From Lentzea sp. NBRC 102530 (GTDB lineage Bacteria > Actinomycetota > Actinomycetes > Mycobacteriales > Pseudonocardiaceae): a stretch of 64,000 nt of DNA. Both the position numbers and the translations under genes were made by a program. Positions 46,064 to 55,604 of the stretch are shown piece after piece (position 1 is the stretch's first letter; each line of letters begins with the position of its first letter). The DNA lies in the NCBI RefSeq assembly GCF_030269365.1, contig NZ_BSTF01000011.1, positions 1 to 64,000 on the forward strand. Direction: 5' to 3'. A model generated the notes under the pieces. It searched no databases. It was not told the DNA's origin and saw nothing but the letters and a program-made list of their open reading frames with translations.

Positions 46064-46696
46064 ATGAGCCTGTACGACGTGGTCCACCGCCGCAGGGACA
46101 CCCGCGCCGAGTTCTCCGGTGAAGAAATCCCGGAGGACGTCCTCCGCCGCGTGCTGACGGCCGCGCACGCCGCCCCGAGCGTCGGGTTGTCGCAACCGTG
46201 GGACTTCGTGCTCGTGCGGGACGAGTCGATCCGGCGCTCGTTCCGCGACCACGTCCACGCCGAGCGCAGCGTCTTCGCGGCGCAGCTCGACGAGGAGCGC
46301 GCGGAGACGTTCGCGCGGATCAAGGTCGAGGGCGTCATGGAGTCGTCGCTCGGCATCGTGGTCACCTACGACCCCGACCGGGGCTCGCCGGCGGTGCTCG
46401 GCCGGCACGCGATTTCGGACGCGGGCTTGTACTCGGTGTGTCTGGCCATCCAGAATCTGTGGCTCGCCGCCACCGAAGAGGGCCTCGGTGTCGGCTGGGT
46501 GAGCTTCTACCGAGAAGATGTGCTGCGCCGCCTGCTGGACATCCCTGCCAGAGTCCGCCCGGTGGCGTGGTTGTGCGTGGGACCGGTTCGATCGCTGCCC
46601 GATGCGCCCGATTTGGAACGTCACGGATGGCGCAACCGGCTACCCCTCGACGACGTCCTGCACCACGATCGGTACGGGGCGCGGCACACCCGGTAG
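46064..46696 (+). CDS. bluB: 5,6-dimethylbenzimidazole synthase BluB
   Basis: 210 aa nitroreductase-fold flavoenzyme that cannibalises FMNH2 to make DMB, the lower ligand of B12. Signatures are YDVVHRRRDTRAEFSGEEIPEDVLRRVLTAAHAAPSVGLSQPWDFVLVRD, ISDAGLYSVCLAIQNLWLAATEEGLGVGWVSFY and the C-terminal PVAWLCVGPV. No other cobalamin gene is adjacent. Confidence 0.93.
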   Translation: MSLYDVVHRRRDTRAEFSGEEIPEDVLRRVLTAAHAAPSVGLSQPWDFVLVRDESIRRSFRDHVHAERSVFAAQLDEERAETFARIKVEGVMESSLGIVVTYDPDRGSPAVLGRHAISDAGLYSVCLAIQNLWLAATEEGLGVGWVSFYREDVLRRLLDIPARVRPVAWLCVGPVRSLPDAPDLERHGWRNRLPLDDVLHHDRYGARHTR

Positions 46697-46740
46697 CCTG
46701 TGCGGGCCGCTCGGCGAGTCGGAACGGAGTCGATGAACGA

Positions 46741-48225
46741 GTGGAGCAGCGCGATCCGCTGGTAGCGGGCCAGATTCCGCGATTGGACCTCGAAGTCCGC
46801 GCGTTGTACAACGCTGGCCGCGTGCCGGAGGCGAACAGCCTCTTCGACGAGGTGGTCACGAAGGTGTCCCCCGGCGCTGACCGGTGGGTCCGGTCCGCCG
46901 TGCTGGTCAACCGGGCCGTGATGGCGTGGCGGCTCGGCCGCATCCCCCTCGCCCTGGAACTGGCCGCCGAGGGCTGGACCGACCTCGACGCCGAACGGTC
47001 GGACAGCCCGGCCGTGGCCCACACGATGGGCTCCCTCGGTTATCTGATGGAGGGCATCGGCAACCGCCGCGCCGCCCTGGACATGCTGCGGCTGTCCGTC
47101 CAGGTGGCGCGGCGCGCGGGCAACACCGACGTGCTGGCCCAGTGCCTGCAACGCCTCGGTGGCTCCCTCAACTTCCGCGCCTGCTCCGGACCTCCCGCCG
47201 CGGCGCCCGCGATCTTCGAGGAGGCCCTGGCCTACCTGGACGAAGGCCTGGGCATCGTCAAGGACGAGGGGCACCGGCGTGCCCTGCTCGGAGCGTGCGG
47301 GCGGTCGCTCGCCGGTGTCGGCCAGCTGGACAAGGCCGAGGAGATGGGCGAGGAGACCCTGCGGCTGTCGGTCGACGCCGAGGACCTGTGGGGCATCTCG
47401 GTCGGCAACTGGGTCCTGTCCGTCGTGCGCCGCGAACAGGGCGATCTCGACGAGGCACGCACACTCGCGTCCCGTGCGGTGTCCCACGCCGAACGCATCA
47501 ACGACACGTCCCTGCTGCTGCGGTTCTCCACGGAGCTCGCGGACATCTGCCACGGGCTCGACGACGCGCAGGGCGAGGCCGAGGCGTTGCGCCGGTCCAT
47601 GCAGGCGTCCCGCACGGCCAGGGAGACGTTGCAGGAGGGCCTCGGCCAGGCGCTGGAACAGCGGCGTGTGGCCGTTCAGGCGCAACGCCTCGCGGTGGCG
47701 GCGCAGGAGGCCGCGGCGCGGGACCCGTTGACCGGCCTCGCGAACCGGCTCGGGCTGGAACGGGCGGCCGCGGCGCTGCTGGAGTCGACGGCGGCGCGCG
47801 GGCGGGTGCCGTGGCTGGTGCTGGTCGACGTGGACTGGTTCAAGAACGTCAACGACGACGCCGGGCACGCGACGGGCGACGCAGCGTTGCGCGAGATCGC
47901 GACGCTGCTGCGGCGCGAGTGCCGTGCGGACGACCTGGTGGCGCGCTGGGCCGGTGACGAGTTCGTGGTGCTGCTGGGCGACACCGGGCCGAACATGGAC
48001 GTCGGCCCGAACGTGGCCGAGCGGATCCGCGCGGCCGTCGACGGCCACGACTGGACGATGGTGCTGGGCGCGGTCCGCCGCCCGACCGTGAGCATCGGCG
48101 TGGCGGCGGGACCGGCCAAACTGGACCAGCTGTTCGCGGCCGCGGACATGGCGCTCTACCGCGCCAAGCGCCACGGCCGCAACAGGGTCGAGGTCGAGCC
48201 CTCGGTGGACGAGGTCGTTCCCTAG
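46741..48225 (+). CDS. TPR-GGDEF protein (probable diguanylate cyclase)
   Basis: 494 aa from GTG 46741 (GGAG 11 nt upstream). Residues about 20-290 form helical TPR-like repeats (LEVRALYNAGRVPEANSLFDE, LNRRAALDMLRLSVQVARRAGN-type units). A short coiled linker (EQRRVAVQAQRLAVAAQEAA) leads to a GGDEF domain: DPLTGLANRLGLERA, LVDVDWFKNVNDDAGHATGDAAL, and the active-site loop WAGDEFVVLL. The loop is AGDEF rather than GGDEF, a tolerated variant. Cytoplasmic; it probably makes c-di-GMP. Confidence 0.9.
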   Translation: MEQRDPLVAGQIPRLDLEVRALYNAGRVPEANSLFDEVVTKVSPGADRWVRSAVLVNRAVMAWRLGRIPLALELAAEGWTDLDAERSDSPAVAHTMGSLGYLMEGIGNRRAALDMLRLSVQVARRAGNTDVLAQCLQRLGGSLNFRACSGPPAAAPAIFEEALAYLDEGLGIVKDEGHRRALLGACGRSLAGVGQLDKAEEMGEETLRLSVDAEDLWGISVGNWVLSVVRREQGDLDEARTLASRAVSHAERINDTSLLLRFSTELADICHGLDDAQGEAEALRRSMQASRTARETLQEGLGQALEQRRVAVQAQRLAVAAQEAAARDPLTGLANRLGLERAAAALLESTAARGRVPWLVLVDVDWFKNVNDDAGHATGDAALREIATLLRRECRADDLVARWAGDEFVVLLGDTGPNMDVGPNVAERIRAAVDGHDWTMVLGAVRRPTVSIGVAAGPAKLDQLFAAADMALYRAKRHGRNRVEVEPSVDEVVP

Positions 48226-48243
48226 TGCAGCACCAGCGGCAGG

Positions 48244-48891
48244 TCAGGCGATCAGGCCGCCGCGGTAGGCCACCAGCGCGGCCTGCACGCGGTTGACCGC
48301 GCCGATCTTGCCGAGCACGGACGAGACGTAGCCCTTCACCGTCGCCTCCGACAGGTGCAGGGTGCCGCCGATCTCCGCGTTGGACATGCCCTGGCCGATC
48401 AGCACGAGCACCTCGCGCTCGCGTTCGGACAGGCTCTGCAGGAGCCGTCGCGCCGGCTCCGCCATTCGTTCGCCGTCGGCCACCGCCGCGAGAACTCTCG
48501 CCGCGACGCCGGGGTCGAGAACCGCTCCTCCGCGCGCGAGATCGCGCACGGCTTTGACGAGCTGTTCCGGTTCGGTGTCTTTGAGAAGGAAGCCGGCCGC
48601 GCCGAGGCGCAGTGCTTCCGAAACGTATTCGTCGACGTCGAACGTGGTCAGGATGCAGACCCTGGGTGGGTCCGGCAGGGTCCGCAGCCTCCGCAAAGCC
48701 ACGAGCCCGTCCGAGGTGCGCATCCGGATGTCGAGCAGAACCACGTGCGGACGGTGCTGGCGCGCCAGGTCGGCTACCAGGTGCCCGTCATCGGCCTCAG
48801 CAACAACTTCGATGTCTCCGACGCTGCTCAGGATCATGCGAAGGCCGGAACGGACGAGATCCTCGTCGTCGGCCAGCAGAACCTTGATCAC
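48244..48891 (-). CDS. Orphan NarL/LuxR family response regulator
   Basis: 215 aa from GTG 48891 (GGGAGG upstream). Receiver IKVLLADDEDLVRSGLRMIL with Asp in VVLLDIRM and Lys in FLLKDTEPEQL; LuxR HTH LSEREREVLVLIGQGMSNAEIGGTLHLSEATVKGYVSSVLGKIG. No histidine kinase adjoins it. It is convergent with the GGDEF gene. Confidence 0.93.
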   Translation of the reverse strand: MIKVLLADDEDLVRSGLRMILSSVGDIEVVAEADDGHLVADLARQHRPHVVLLDIRMRTSDGLVALRRLRTLPDPPRVCILTTFDVDEYVSEALRLGAAGFLLKDTEPEQLVKAVRDLARGGAVLDPGVAARVLAAVADGERMAEPARRLLQSLSEREREVLVLIGQGMSNAEIGGTLHLSEATVKGYVSSVLGKIGAVNRVQAALVAYRGGLIA

Positions 48892-49342
48892 GACGCCTCC
48901 CGCATTGGCGTTCCGTGCTCCCTCATGTTCGTGATCTTCGCGTACGCACGCCGAAGGTCACGTTAATTCTCAGTTATCTCATCATGTGGTAACGGATTTT
49001 CGAGATCACCCGCAACGTTCACAGTTACCGGAATTGGCGCCCGACTTCGCTGCGTAGGCATGCCACCAGGGCTTTAGAGGGGCCATCGGAACTGTGTGTG
49101 ACCAAAACTGGAAATCCCACTGAGTGGAATGGCGTACCAGAAACACGAGTCCACCCTCGGTAATCCGATTCAGATGTCTCGCTTCGCCTCGTTTCTGCCC
49201 ATATGGCTTTTCAATGGGCTCCCGTACCGATACAGAAGCGTCAGCTGGGTCACGGAAAACGCGAAGGTCTTTCGCAATAGCTGTACCGGAAAGTAACGTG
49301 CGTCACAACAGCCCTGCCCTGCACGGAGAGGAGCTTCGCGCG
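48892..49342. other. AT-richer upstream region of the secreted acylase gene
   Basis: 451 bp without a convincing gene and visibly less GC-rich than its surroundings (48960-49040, 49140-49300). A GGTAAC (48988-48993) / GTTACC (49024-49029) inverted pair is present. It probably contains divergent promoters for the LuxR regulator and the acylase. Confidence 0.45.
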
Positions 49343-52300
49343 ATGCGGAGAGCCAATCCGGTGACGTCCCTGCTGGCGACAGCCACCGTCACCGCCTCCC
49401 TTCTGATCGTTCCCACCGCCGCCGCCGAGGAGCCGCCGCGCGCGGCCGCGTTCGCCGCCGACGACTACTGTCTCGGGCAGTGCGGCGACATCGTGCCGCC
49501 CGGCAACAACGGCAACGCGACGCTGGCCGAGATCCTCACGCACAAGGCGTTCGGCACCAGGCCCGCGCACTCGGCCGACCAGCTGGGCAAGTACGACGCC
49601 CTGGTGTCCGGTTACTCCGGCCTGACCAACTCCCAGCTGACCGACTTCTTCAACGACGCGTCGTTCGGGGTGCCGTCGGACCAGGTGGAGAGCACCCTGA
49701 AGCCGCGGTCGGACGTGACGATCGTGCGGGACAAGAAGATCGGCATGCCGCACATCACCGGCACCACGAGGTCCGGGACGATGTTCGGCGCCGGGTACGC
49801 GGCCGGCCAGGACCGGCTGTGGCTGATGGACCTGTTCCGCCACCTCGGCCGCGGCCAGCTGACCGGGTTCGCGGGCGGCGCGCCGTCCAACCGGGTGCTG
49901 GAGCAGAGCTTCTACAACCAGATCCCGTACACCGAGGAGGACCTGCAGCGGCAGATCGACTCGGCGGCGGCGAACGGCGGTGAGCGCGGACGGCAGGCGC
50001 TGGCCGACGTCAACGACTACATCTCGGGCATCAACGCGTACCTGACGGCTTCGGTGGCCGCGCGGAACTTCCCCGGCGAGTACGTGCTGACCGGGCACGC
50101 CGACGCGATCACGAACTGGAACGACATCCAGCCGTTCAAGTCGACCGACATGGTGGCGATCGCCGCGGTGGTCGGCGGCCTGTTCGGCGCGGGCGGTGGC
50201 GGTGAGGTGCAGTCGGCGCTGGTGAAGCTGGCCGCGCAGAACCGGTACGGCGCCGCGGTCGGTGAGCAGGTGTGGCGGGCGTTCCGGGCGCAGAACGACC
50301 CCGAGGCCGTGCTGACCCTCCACGACGGACAGTCGTTCCCGTACTCCGCCTCGCCTGCTTCGCCCCAGGGCGTGGCGCTGCCGGACGGCGGTTCGGTCAC
50401 GCCGGAGCGGATGGTCTACGACGAGGTGGGCGGGACGGGTGCCTCCGTCGCCGTTCCGGCGTCCGCCGAGGTCGCGAAGGCCCGTGGGATCTTCGAGGAC
50501 GGGGTGTTGCCGCCCGACCTGCTGAACAAGAAGCACGGCATGTCGAACGCCCTCGCGGTGTCGGGTGCTCACACGGACTCCGGCAACCCCGTCGCCGTGT
50601 GGGGGCCGCAGACCGGGTACTTCGCGCCGCAGTTGCTGATGCTGCAGGAGCTCAACGGGCCCGGCATCCGTTCGCGCGGGGTGTCGTTCGCCGGCGTCTC
50701 GATGTACGTGCAGCTCGGCCGCGGTGTCGACTACTCGTGGAGCGCGACCTCCTCCGCCCAGGACATCATCGACACCTACGCCGTCGAGCTGTGCAACGCC
50801 GATGGTTCTCCTGCTTCTGCCGCTTCCACGTCGTACGTGTTCCACGGTGCTTGTGTGCCGATGGAGCGGTTGGAGCGTCGTAACGCCTGGAAGCCGACCG
50901 TCGCGGACGGGACGCCGGCCGGGTCGTACACGCTGGTGATGTACCGGACCAAGTACGGGCTGGTGACGTCGCGGGCGACCGTGGGCGGGAAGGTCGTGGC
51001 GTACACGACACTGCGGTCGACGTACATGCACGAGGTCGACTCGATCATCGGGTTCCAGGAGCTCAACGATCCTTCGGCGATCCGCTCGGCCGCGGACTTC
51101 CAGCGGGCGGCGCACAAGATCGGGTACGCGTTCAACTGGTTCTACGTGGACTCCCGCGACACGGCGTACTTCAACTCGGGCCTGAACCCGCTGCGCCGGT
51201 CCACTGTGGATCCGAACCTGCCGACCTGGGGCCGGGCCGAGTACGAGTGGGTGGACTGGAACGGCGAGGAGAACGTCAGCGCCGTGCTGCCGTTCGCCGC
51301 GCACCCGAACTCGATCAACCAGGACTACTACGTCTCGTGGAACAACAAGCAGGCCAAGGACTTCACGTTCGGCGGGTTCGGTCACAGCGCCGTGCACCGC
51401 GGTGACCTGCTGGACCGCCGGGTCAAGGCACTGCTCGCGTCCGGGCAGAAGGTGACCCGGGCCGCGCTGACCCGCGTGATGGCCGAGGCGGCCGTGGCCG
51501 ACCTGCGGGCCGAGCAAGTGTTGCCCGAGTTGCTCAGGGTCGTGGAGTCCGCTCCCGTCGATCCTTCGCTGGCCCCGGCCGTGAGCGCGTTGAAGGCGTG
51601 GCAGGCCTCCGGCTCGTTGCGCAAGGAGACCGCGAAGGGCAGCAAGACCTACGGGCACGCCGAAGCCATCCGGATTCTCGATGCCTGGTGGCCGTTGCTG
51701 GTCGAGGCGCAGTTCAAACCATCGCTGGGTGATGGGTTGTACAACGCCGTCGTGGCGGCGCAGCAGGTGGACGAGTCACCGTCCGACACGCACGGTGCCG
51801 CGCCGCACAAGGGTTCCTCGTTCCAGTACGGCTGGTGGGGTTACGTGGACAAGGACCTGCGCAAGGTCCTGGGCGACCCGGTGCAGGGCGCGTTCCCGCA
51901 GTCCTACTGCGGTGGCGGCGCGTTGTCCGGCTGCCGCACGGCCCTGGTGGCTTCTCTGTCCGCCGCCGTGGCCAAGCCCGCTGCGACCGTCTACCCGGGC
52001 GACGCCGACTGCGCCGCAGGCGACCAGTGGTGTGCCGACACGATCATCCACCGCGCCATGGGCGGCATCACCCAGGACAAGATCCACTGGCAGAACCGCC
52101 CGACGTACCAGCAGGTCGCGCAGTTCCCGTCCCGCCGCGGCCAGAACACCACCAACCTGGCAGCGGGTCGCGCGGCCACCGCGTCGTCGCACGAAACGGG
52201 CTGGAACAACCTGCCGCCGTCGCACGCGGTCGACGGGAACCCGACCTCCCGCTGGGCCAGCGACTGGAACGACAACCAATGGATCCAGGTAGACCTTGGC

Positions 52301-52543
52301 TCTGTGCAACGGATCGGTCGCGCCGTGTTGCGCTGGGAGTCGGCGTTCGGCAAGAGCTACCGCATCGAGATTTCCAATGACGGCACGAACTGGCGGAACG
52401 TTTTCTCCACAAGTGCTGGCGATGGCGGCGAGGATGTCGTAGCGTTCTCACCACAGGACGCGAGATACCTCCGGATGACCGGTACCCAACGGTCGGGTCA
52501 GTACGGATACTCCCTGTACGAGCTTGAGGTCTACAGCTTGTAG
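49343..52543 (+). CDS. Secreted penicillin-acylase family hydrolase with discoidin domain
   Basis: 1066 aa. Signal peptide RRANPVTSLLATATVTASLLIVPTAAAEEP. The alpha-chain has DVTIVRDKKIGMPHITGTTRSGTMFGAGYAAGQDRLWLMDLFRHLGRGQL. The beta-chain nucleophile is Ser401 in KHGMSNALAVSG, followed by WGPQTGYFAPQLLMLQELNGPG; the long beta chain ends near residue 925. A C-terminal F5/8-type (CBM32-like) domain follows (about 936-1066, TNLAAGRAATASSH...RWASDWNDNQWIQVDLGSV). Ntn-hydrolases of this class deacylate penicillins, acyl-homoserine lactones or lipopeptides; the substrate is unknown. ATG follows GGAGAGGAG. Confidence 0.92.
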   Translation: MRRANPVTSLLATATVTASLLIVPTAAAEEPPRAAAFAADDYCLGQCGDIVPPGNNGNATLAEILTHKAFGTRPAHSADQLGKYDALVSGYSGLTNSQLTDFFNDASFGVPSDQVESTLKPRSDVTIVRDKKIGMPHITGTTRSGTMFGAGYAAGQDRLWLMDLFRHLGRGQLTGFAGGAPSNRVLEQSFYNQIPYTEEDLQRQIDSAAANGGERGRQALADVNDYISGINAYLTASVAARNFPGEYVLTGHADAITNWNDIQPFKSTDMVAIAAVVGGLFGAGGGGEVQSALVKLAAQNRYGAAVGEQVWRAFRAQNDPEAVLTLHDGQSFPYSASPASPQGVALPDGGSVTPERMVYDEVGGTGASVAVPASAEVAKARGIFEDGVLPPDLLNKKHGMSNALAVSGAHTDSGNPVAVWGPQTGYFAPQLLMLQELNGPGIRSRGVSFAGVSMYVQLGRGVDYSWSATSSAQDIIDTYAVELCNADGSPASAASTSYVFHGACVPMERLERRNAWKPTVADGTPAGSYTLVMYRTKYGLVTSRATVGGKVVAYTTLRSTYMHEVDSIIGFQELNDPSAIRSAADFQRAAHKIGYAFNWFYVDSRDTAYFNSGLNPLRRSTVDPNLPTWGRAEYEWVDWNGEENVSAVLPFAAHPNSINQDYYVSWNNKQAKDFTFGGFGHSAVHRGDLLDRRVKALLASGQKVTRAALTRVMAEAAVADLRAEQVLPELLRVVESAPVDPSLAPAVSALKAWQASGSLRKETAKGSKTYGHAEAIRILDAWWPLLVEAQFKPSLGDGLYNAVVAAQQVDESPSDTHGAAPHKGSSFQYGWWGYVDKDLRKVLGDPVQGAFPQSYCGGGALSGCRTALVASLSAAVAKPAATVYPGDADCAAGDQWCADTIIHRAMGGITQDKIHWQNRPTYQQVAQFPSRRGQNTTNLAAGRAATASSHETGWNNLPPSHAVDGNPTSRWASDWNDNQWIQVDLGSVQRIGRAVLRWESAFGKSYRIEISNDGTNWRNVFSTSAGDGGEDVVAFSPQDARYLRMTGTQRSGQYGYSLYELEVYSL

Positions 52544-52554
52544 GCCTTCGAGAT

Positions 52555-52590
52555 GAGGACGCCGATCCACCCCCAGGGGTCGGCGTCCTC
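52555..52590 (+). terminator. Terminator after the acylase gene
   Basis: GAGGACGCCGATCC pairs with GGGTCGGCGTCCTC (one T-G wobble) over 14 bp and is followed by a TACTTTT tract. 11 bp past the acylase stop. It overlaps the end of the convergent gene at 52590. Confidence 0.75.
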
Positions 52591-53009
52591 TACTTTTCCG
52601 GCCACTTTGCGAAGTGCGCGTCAATGAGTGCGACGTGCTCGAGGTCCCGCGGTCGCCCCAACCTCGCCTTGGTCGCGCGGATGACGCCGAGCCGCACGAA
52701 CCTCAGTCCGTGCAGGACATCCGCCTCGTCGATGAGCGCCGCAGTGTTCCAGCCGGGAAACCACCTGTCGAGGATCTGGATGTCTCCCAAGGTGATCTCG
52801 GCTCCCACGGCCAGCGGAGTCGGTTTCGGTTCACCCAGCCTCCGTGCCCGTTCCCACGCGGCGCCGCGTGCCAGCACGTCGAGATCCCGGGGATCGTCGA
52901 TCAGGCCGTGGGCGTACAGCACCGCGCTTCCCGTGACCGCGAAGTCCTCGACCGGCAGCTCGAGGGCAAGCAGGGCGCGGAAGTACTCGTGCTCCCAGAA
53001 CCTGTTCAT
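52590..53009 (-). CDS. Nucleotidyltransferase-fold protein
   Basis: 139 aa. Core FAVTGSAVLYAHGLIDDPRDLDVLARG shows the GS...DxD pattern of minimal or AbiEii-like nucleotidyltransferases, with KARLGRPRDLEHVALID at the C-terminus typical of that group. ATG 53009 has GAAGG 7 nt upstream; a GTG one codon earlier is possible. It lies 8 bp after the membrane protein gene. The target is unknown. Confidence 0.75.
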   Translation of the reverse strand: MNRFWEHEYFRALLALELPVEDFAVTGSAVLYAHGLIDDPRDLDVLARGAAWERARRLGEPKPTPLAVGAEITLGDIQILDRWFPGWNTAALIDEADVLHGLRFVRLGVIRATKARLGRPRDLEHVALIDAHFAKWPEK

Positions 53010-53017
53010 CACAACCT

Positions 53018-53785
53018 TCAGAGCGGCGACAGTCCCAGCCCGAGCCGCACGACGATCGCCACGGTCGTCGCGAGCACCACGCTGGTCAGCGTGCCGACCA
53101 GGTAGTACTCGGTGAAGTCACGGGTGCGATCCGTACTGATCCGGAACAACGCTTTGATCGTAATGGCCAGCGCCGCCGCATCCGCCTGTCCACCCGCGAC
53201 CAGGATGAACACCAGAGCCCTTTCCATCCATCCGATGTGCGCGCTGGTGGGTGCGAGCGAGGCCACGTCGACCCCGTGCTCCTTGAGCTGCCGCACGAAA
53301 GGCCTCAGCACAGCGCGGATCAGGTCGTCACCGACGAACACGGCCGTGATCAACCCGGACAGCACGACCGACCAGCGGTCGTTGCCCAGCGCCCCGGTCA
53401 CGAGGTCCATCGTCTTCGCACCCCGGCTGGTGAGCAGCGCCGCGAACAACGTGCCGGCCAGGGCCAGCGTCAAGGTGACCGGCCACCACTGCCGCCGGAA
53501 CCACCGTGCGACGTCACGGGCCGACCGCCGCGGCCGTACGACCACCGGTTTCTCGCCGGCGCGGCGGCTCAGCACGCCGAGGAGCGCGGTCGCCACGCCG
53601 GCACACAGCCAGCAGACGACGCCGGCCACCCCGTCCACCACCGGGAACACGACGTAAGCCGCGTACGCCAAGCCGACGATCGTGCACACCCACAGCCGTT
53701 GCCCACGCCTGGCGACCCCGACGGGCACCATGACGGCGACGAGCAGCCCGAGGCTCAGCCGGGCGATCTCCAAGTTCTCCTGCAC
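53018..53785 (-). CDS. Multi-span membrane protein of unknown function
   Basis: About 255 aa from GTG 53785 (GTG 53800 is an alternative). Some six hydrophobic segments. The C-terminus (IKALFRISTDRTRDFTEYYLVGTLTSVVLATTVAIVVRLGLGL) resembles the tail of membrane proteins linked to DUF3307 families, but this is a weak recollection. Co-directional with the nucleotidyltransferase-fold gene. Confidence 0.7.
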   Translation of the reverse strand: MQENLEIARLSLGLLVAVMVPVGVARRGQRLWVCTIVGLAYAAYVVFPVVDGVAGVVCWLCAGVATALLGVLSRRAGEKPVVVRPRRSARDVARWFRRQWWPVTLTLALAGTLFAALLTSRGAKTMDLVTGALGNDRWSVVLSGLITAVFVGDDLIRAVLRPFVRQLKEHGVDVASLAPTSAHIGWMERALVFILVAGGQADAAALAITIKALFRISTDRTRDFTEYYLVGTLTSVVLATTVAIVVRLGLGLSPL

Positions 53786-53847
53786 ACCCGTCAGACGCAC
53801 CCCGGATCGTCGCCGTGCAACGACAACCCCAGGTTCGCTCGCCTGGC

Positions 53848-54585
53848 CTAAGCGCGGAAGAGGTAGTTCCTGACGTCGTCCCCGATGACGTTGGTGGGCA
53901 CCCACTCGCTGCCGTGCCACGTGCTCATCCGGTACCCGCGGCCGGTGAGGAAGTCCGCGACGTCCTTCGCGTGGTACCCGAAGCGCTCCACGTGCCGTTC
54001 CTCGATCTCGAGCAGGAACGCCGGCTTGAGCCGCGCGATCGTCTCGACGGCCCCTTCGAGCACTTTCAGCTCGGCCCCCTCGACGTCGGCCTTCACGAAG
54101 TCCAGCTTCGTGATCCCCTGCTCCTCGACGAAGTGGTCGAGCGTGTCCGTCTTGACCAGAACGTCCAGGTGCTGGTCGAACTCCTCGTTGGACCCCAGCC
54201 CGTTCGCGCCGACCGTGAGGAACGACCGCCCGGTGACCGGACTCCCGTGCCGCACGGGAACCGACATGACCTCGCGCCCCTGCTTCTCGGCCCCGAGCGC
54301 AACCGAGTGCCGCACGATGTTGGCCCCTTCCCGCGGCCGCAGGACGTACGAAAGGGCGGGGTGCGCGAAAACCAGGGGCTCCACGCTGTGCACAGTCCCT
54401 TGTGGACCGACCAGCCTGGACAACGTCGCCGTGTAGAGCCCCAACGCGGCCCCGACGTCCACGCAGACGTCTCCAGGCTTGACGACCTTGCGGAGCCCGA
54501 TGAGCTCCGCCTCGGCGTAGGGCGTGAGCCGGGCCAGCGCCCGCAACCCGGCGACAACCGCGGCACTGCGAAGTTGGGTCAACAC
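53848..54585 (-). CDS. FkbM family methyltransferase
   Basis: 245 aa from GTG 54585. FkbM signatures: VKPGDVCVDVGAALGLYTATLSRLVGPQGTVHSVEP (SAM motif I) and LDFVKADVEGAELKVLEGAVETIARLKPAFLLEIEERH. These methylate hydroxyls of sugars or secondary metabolites. The acceptor is not evident from neighbours. Confidence 0.9.
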   Translation of the reverse strand: MLTQLRSAAVVAGLRALARLTPYAEAELIGLRKVVKPGDVCVDVGAALGLYTATLSRLVGPQGTVHSVEPLVFAHPALSYVLRPREGANIVRHSVALGAEKQGREVMSVPVRHGSPVTGRSFLTVGANGLGSNEEFDQHLDVLVKTDTLDHFVEEQGITKLDFVKADVEGAELKVLEGAVETIARLKPAFLLEIEERHVERFGYHAKDVADFLTGRGYRMSTWHGSEWVPTNVIGDDVRNYLFRA

Positions 54586-54595
54586 CCGGTCCAGC

Positions 54596-55432
54596 CTAGA
54601 CGTGCCCGTTCGAGTGCCGTTCGCCCGCAGGCAACCCGACCCGATCAGCGAACTCGGCAGCCACCCGAGCCCCTCCGTACACGCTGAGGGCCTTGACCAG
54701 GTGCACCTTCAGGTCCCGCCGATGAGCGTCCTCGAGCTCAGGCATGGCCCGTTCCACGCTGCTGACCAACGACTCGGCCCAATGAGCACTGGGCTCCCGT
54801 TGCGCGATCTTCACCAGCTCACCCAGCTGATCGGCCAGCCGCACGGCCTCCTCGACCCGATACCCGTTGCGCTGCAACCACCAGATCGTCGCCGTGCCGA
54901 CGTCCGTCAGCACCTCGTCCCTCAGGTACCGGATCTCAGCCCGCTCGACGTCCCGCTCGGCCAACTTGAGCGTGGAGTTGCGCAGCAGCTCGACGTGCTT
55001 CTTGGCCATCTCCAGGTCGTCGCCGTCAACGCTGATCTTCACCTGCTCGGCCCGAGCCCACACATGAGTGCCGGGCACCTGCCGCTCAGTGGCGAGCTCA
55101 TCCCCCAACTGCACCTGCAGGGCGGCGTGATGCACCAACATCGCCTTGCCGCTGATCTCCTTGGCCCGCTGCAAAACGTGGTGGATGGCAGCACTCTTGG
55201 GCGAGTTGTGCCGCAACCCGGTAGCCAGATCCAACCGCCACACCACCGTCAGCTTGAGCTGGAAGTCCAGCCCGTAGACCGCACTGGCCAAGGGCGTCTC
55301 GAACTCCTGCTGATGGCTGCTCACCGGCGGCACGAACGTGATGTCGTCACCACGCCTCGGCACCCGCCGCCGCCACCAAGCCTTGAGGGCGCCAAGGGGT
55401 CCAGGACGGAAGTCGGGCCAGGGTCTGCTCAC
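54596..55432 (-). CDS. Hypothetical protein
   Basis: 278 aa, soluble, without signal peptide or membrane segment. A basic N-terminus (AWWRRRVPRRGDD) is followed by a mixed alpha/beta region (FETPLASAVYGLDFQLKLTVVWRLDLATG). A long helical part follows (LAERDVERAEIRYLRDEVLTDVGTATIWWLQRNGYRVEEAVRLADQLGELVKIAQ). No family was recognised. GTG start, 10 bp upstream of the FkbM gene. Confidence 0.65.
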   Translation of the reverse strand: MSRPWPDFRPGPLGALKAWWRRRVPRRGDDITFVPPVSSHQQEFETPLASAVYGLDFQLKLTVVWRLDLATGLRHNSPKSAAIHHVLQRAKEISGKAMLVHHAALQVQLGDELATERQVPGTHVWARAEQVKISVDGDDLEMAKKHVELLRNSTLKLAERDVERAEIRYLRDEVLTDVGTATIWWLQRNGYRVEEAVRLADQLGELVKIAQREPSAHWAESLVSSVERAMPELEDAHRRDLKVHLVKALSVYGGARVAAEFADRVGLPAGERHSNGHV

Positions 55433-55604
55433 AAGCCCTCCCTACCTGACGTTTGTGCCCGGCAGAAGGTGGCCTGGCTCACTTCCCTCCAACGGCCGCA
55501 GGCCCCCGACAGCACTCCTCACGGTGCGTGAGCAGCCCTGCCGGCCGGCTAGCCGGGGGCGCTGGTCAACTCGGTAGCGGCACCCCGCTAGACTGCTGTC
55601 GCCA

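Noticed and set aside
49250-51658. Minus-strand open frame of 802 codons
   Set aside because: Antisense to the acylase gene; low-complexity shadow.
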